Under the pieces are notes generated by a model. That model ran no database searches. It was not told the origin of the DNA and worked only from the letters and a program-made list of their open reading frames with translations. Made by a program: the position numbers and the translations under genes. Shown here piece after piece: positions 5,439-6,039 of a DNA stretch of 6,039 bases (position 1 is its first letter; each line of letters begins with the position of its first letter). This DNA comes from Eubacterium sp. (lineage in GTDB: Bacteria > Bacillota > Clostridia > Oscillospirales > Acutalibacteraceae). Location: positions 1-6,039 of the forward strand of contig JAIDJS010000034.1 of assembly GCA_029052085.1 (NCBI GenBank), given 5' to 3'.

Positions 5439-6039
5439 TAGCGGTAAAATATATTTTAATTGCTGTAATTTCCTATTTTTTGGGAAGCTTGAATTTTTCT
5501 ATTATATTGTCAAGAACGATAGAAAAAAGAGATATAAGAGAATCCGGAAGCGGAAATGCCGGAGCAACAAATATGCTCCGTACATATGGCAAGCTTTTTG
5601 CTGTTTTAACAATGATCGGAGATATCTTAAAGGTTGCCCTTGCGATTTTTATTGCTTTTCTTATATTGGGTACGCCTCTAGATATGATTTTTAACATCGC
5701 AGACAATAAGGAAACGGCTGTAACAATGATTTTGTATAAAGAGTTTGCAGGCTTTTTCTGTGTGTTAGGGCACATTTTTCCTTTATATTTTAAATTTAAA
5801 GGCGGAAAGGGTGTTGCTGCCTGCACAGGAATGGTTATTTTGGTTGATTGGCGAATTGCTTTAATTTTGTTTGCAATATTTGTTATTACAATTGCTGTTT
5901 CCAAAATGATAAGTCTTGGTTCAATTATTATAGCGATTCTTTATCCTGTTTTAATAGGCGTTTTTTATCAGATTATTGTATTAATATTGATAGATGTTTT
6001 GTTCGCTTCAATCGTAATTGTTGCACCCCGGCAGAGCAT
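5435..6039 (+). CDS. plsY: Acyl-phosphate:glycerol-3-phosphate acyltransferase PlsY, nearly complete, open at the right edge
   Basis: An integral membrane enzyme that transfers an acyl group from acyl-phosphate (made by PlsX) to glycerol 3-phosphate, giving lysophosphatidic acid. The reading frame is open for 201 codons to the window end; the family is about 200 residues, so only a short C-terminal tail should be missing. All three family motifs are seen: SGSGNAGATNMLR (37-49), GHIFPLYFKFKGGKG (112-126), the glycerol-phosphate/phosphate-binding loop, and SLGSI (160-164). Hydrophobic segments at about 4-24, 54-80, 102-118, 130-156 and 161-195 fit a five-helix membrane protein. The ATG lies in the ATGA overlap with the der stop, and the purine-rich end of der (AGGGGGGAAGG, 5418-5428) supplies the ribosome-binding site. 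An insertion of polar residues (about 80-100) lengthens one loop. In the last residues APRQ replaces the HR that I would expect. Confidence 0.95.
   Translation, partial: MIAVKYILIAVISYFLGSLNFSIILSRTIEKRDIRESGSGNAGATNMLRTYGKLFAVLTMIGDILKVALAIFIAFLILGTPLDMIFNIADNKETAVTMILYKEFAGFFCVLGHIFPLYFKFKGGKGVAACTGMVILVDWRIALILFAIFVITIAVSKMISLGSIIIAILYPVLIGVFYQIIVLILIDVLFASIVIVAPRQS

Noticed and set aside
5473..5904. A 143-codon minus-strand open frame opposite plsY.
   Set aside because: The plus-strand frame carries all three PlsY motifs; the antisense frame is a by-product of AT-rich membrane-protein codons.

Overview
This 6,039-base, AT-rich window reads as ordinary core chromosome of a low-GC Firmicute, most likely a Clostridia member of the Oscillospiraceae/Ruminococcaceae type. 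The reasons are the Gram-positive style purine-rich Shine-Dalgarno sites, near-consensus sigma-A promoters, the short (448-residue) class of glucose-6-phosphate isomerase, the four-cysteine L32, the Cys-rich YceD, and a der-plsY gene pair. Species cannot be told from the sequence alone. I see no mobile element, CRISPR array, tRNA, rRNA, toxin, phage or defence gene, and no stretch over 300 bases lacks a gene. I looked for an undescribed system and do not find one; the most open questions are a small P-loop protein behind pgi and the transcription of der.

Layout, left to right. (1) Bases 1-97, minus strand: the first 32 codons of an MtaB-type tRNA methylthiotransferase, leaving through the left edge. 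It is divergent from (2) a secreted D-alanyl-D-alanine carboxypeptidase (186-1334, plus). The 88-base gap carries a good minus-strand promoter whose -35 box overlaps the likely -10 box of the plus-strand gene. (3) pgi (1408-2754) has its own strong promoter and is followed after 39 bases by (4) a 138-residue P-loop NTPase-like protein of unknown role (2794-3210). This unit ends at a clear intrinsic terminator (3227-3260). (5) A consensus promoter (TTGACA, 17 bases, TATAAT; 3270-3298) starts a second unit: yceD (3326-3826), rpmF/L32 (3862-4047), a terminator-like hairpin (4063-4092), der (4110-5438) and plsY (5435 to the right edge, overlapping der by four bases).

How the genes relate. YceD, L32 and Der all serve assembly of the large ribosomal subunit, and MtaB modifies tRNA, so much of the window is translation machinery. 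PlsY makes lysophosphatidic acid for membrane lipids and the carboxypeptidase trims peptidoglycan, so the envelope is the second theme. Pgi links upper glycolysis to hexose-phosphate supply for the wall. The second unit joins two neighbourhoods that I know separately from other Firmicutes: yceD-rpmF (often followed by plsX) and der-plsY.
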